This document shows positions 63,926 to 64,000 of a DNA stretch of 64,000 bases, piece by piece. The stretch's first letter is position 1; every line of letters begins with the position of its first letter. Origin of the DNA: Sphingobium sp. V4 (GTDB taxonomy: Bacteria > Pseudomonadota > Alphaproteobacteria > Sphingomonadales > Sphingomonadaceae). The DNA lies in assembly GCF_029590555.1 (NCBI RefSeq), contig NZ_CP081002.1:614501-678500 (forward strand), given 5' to 3'. The position numbers were made by a program, and so were the translations under genes. Below the pieces are notes generated by a model, which was not told the origin of the DNA, ran no database searches, and saw nothing but the letters and a program-made list of their open reading frames with translations.

Positions 63926-64000
63926 CGGGGAAATGTAGAGGCAAGCGGAGGCAATGCCAAAGGACAGTCATCATTGATCGCCGAGGCGGTCTCCTGGGAC

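Overview
The window looks like chromosome from a high-GC alphaproteobacterium, most likely a sphingomonad (Sphingobium, Sphingomonas or Novosphingobium). This is inferred from gene content: a large TonB-dependent receptor with an EEIVVTG TonB box, secreted nucleoside enzymes, ATGA-coupled operons and a long catabolic region full of SDR, CoA-transferase, crotonase and MFS genes. I see no rRNA, tRNA, CRISPR array, insertion sequence or phage gene. Almost all of the sequence is coding.

Region 1 (1-18.7 kb, + strand) is a tightly overlapping purine/ureide degradation operon. In order it carries an HpxY/AtzE-type amidase (cut by the window edge), an AzgA-type base permease, a secreted MTAN-like nucleosidase, HpxW oxamate amidohydrolase, allantoate amidohydrolase, ureidoglycine-glyoxylate aminotransferase, PuuE allantoinase, HpxZ, UraD, an FMO-like flavoprotein, UraH, XdhA/B/C, guanine deaminase, an HAD phosphatase and an adenine deaminase. 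Together they can take adenine, guanine, hypoxanthine and xanthine through urate and allantoin to oxalurate and oxamate. No recognised uricase is present; the flavoprotein between uraD and uraH is the obvious candidate for that step.

Region 2 (18.7-28.9 kb) holds a LOG-type phosphoribohydrolase, a purine phosphoribosyltransferase and a LysR regulator on the - strand. Divergent from the regulator is a + strand set: NUP-family protein, secreted adenosine deaminase, TonB receptor, second NUP and NCS2 xanthine/uracil permease. The predicted exported location of most products suggests that nucleosides are dismantled in the periplasm before the base is imported.

Region 3 (28.9-36 kb) is a carboxylate uptake locus: CitMHS transporter, porin and orphan solute-binding protein on the - strand, divergent from a TctD/TctE-like two-component system and a DUF2520 protein.

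Region 4 (36-64 kb) is a mosaic of short divergent operons that looks like a catabolic pathway for an unidentified carboxylic acid, possibly terpenoid, steroid-like or aromatic. It has E1 alpha/beta of a 2-oxoacid dehydrogenase with a free-standing lipoyl domain, a KstD-like flavoprotein, two crotonases, four SDRs, a LuxC/LuxE-like acid reductase pair, a thiolase, an acyl-CoA ligase, two CaiB-type CoA transferases (one apparently circularly permuted), an amidohydrolase, three MFS transporters, TetR and MarR regulators, and several palindromes in divergent promoters. Function here is assigned by family only and the substrate is unknown.
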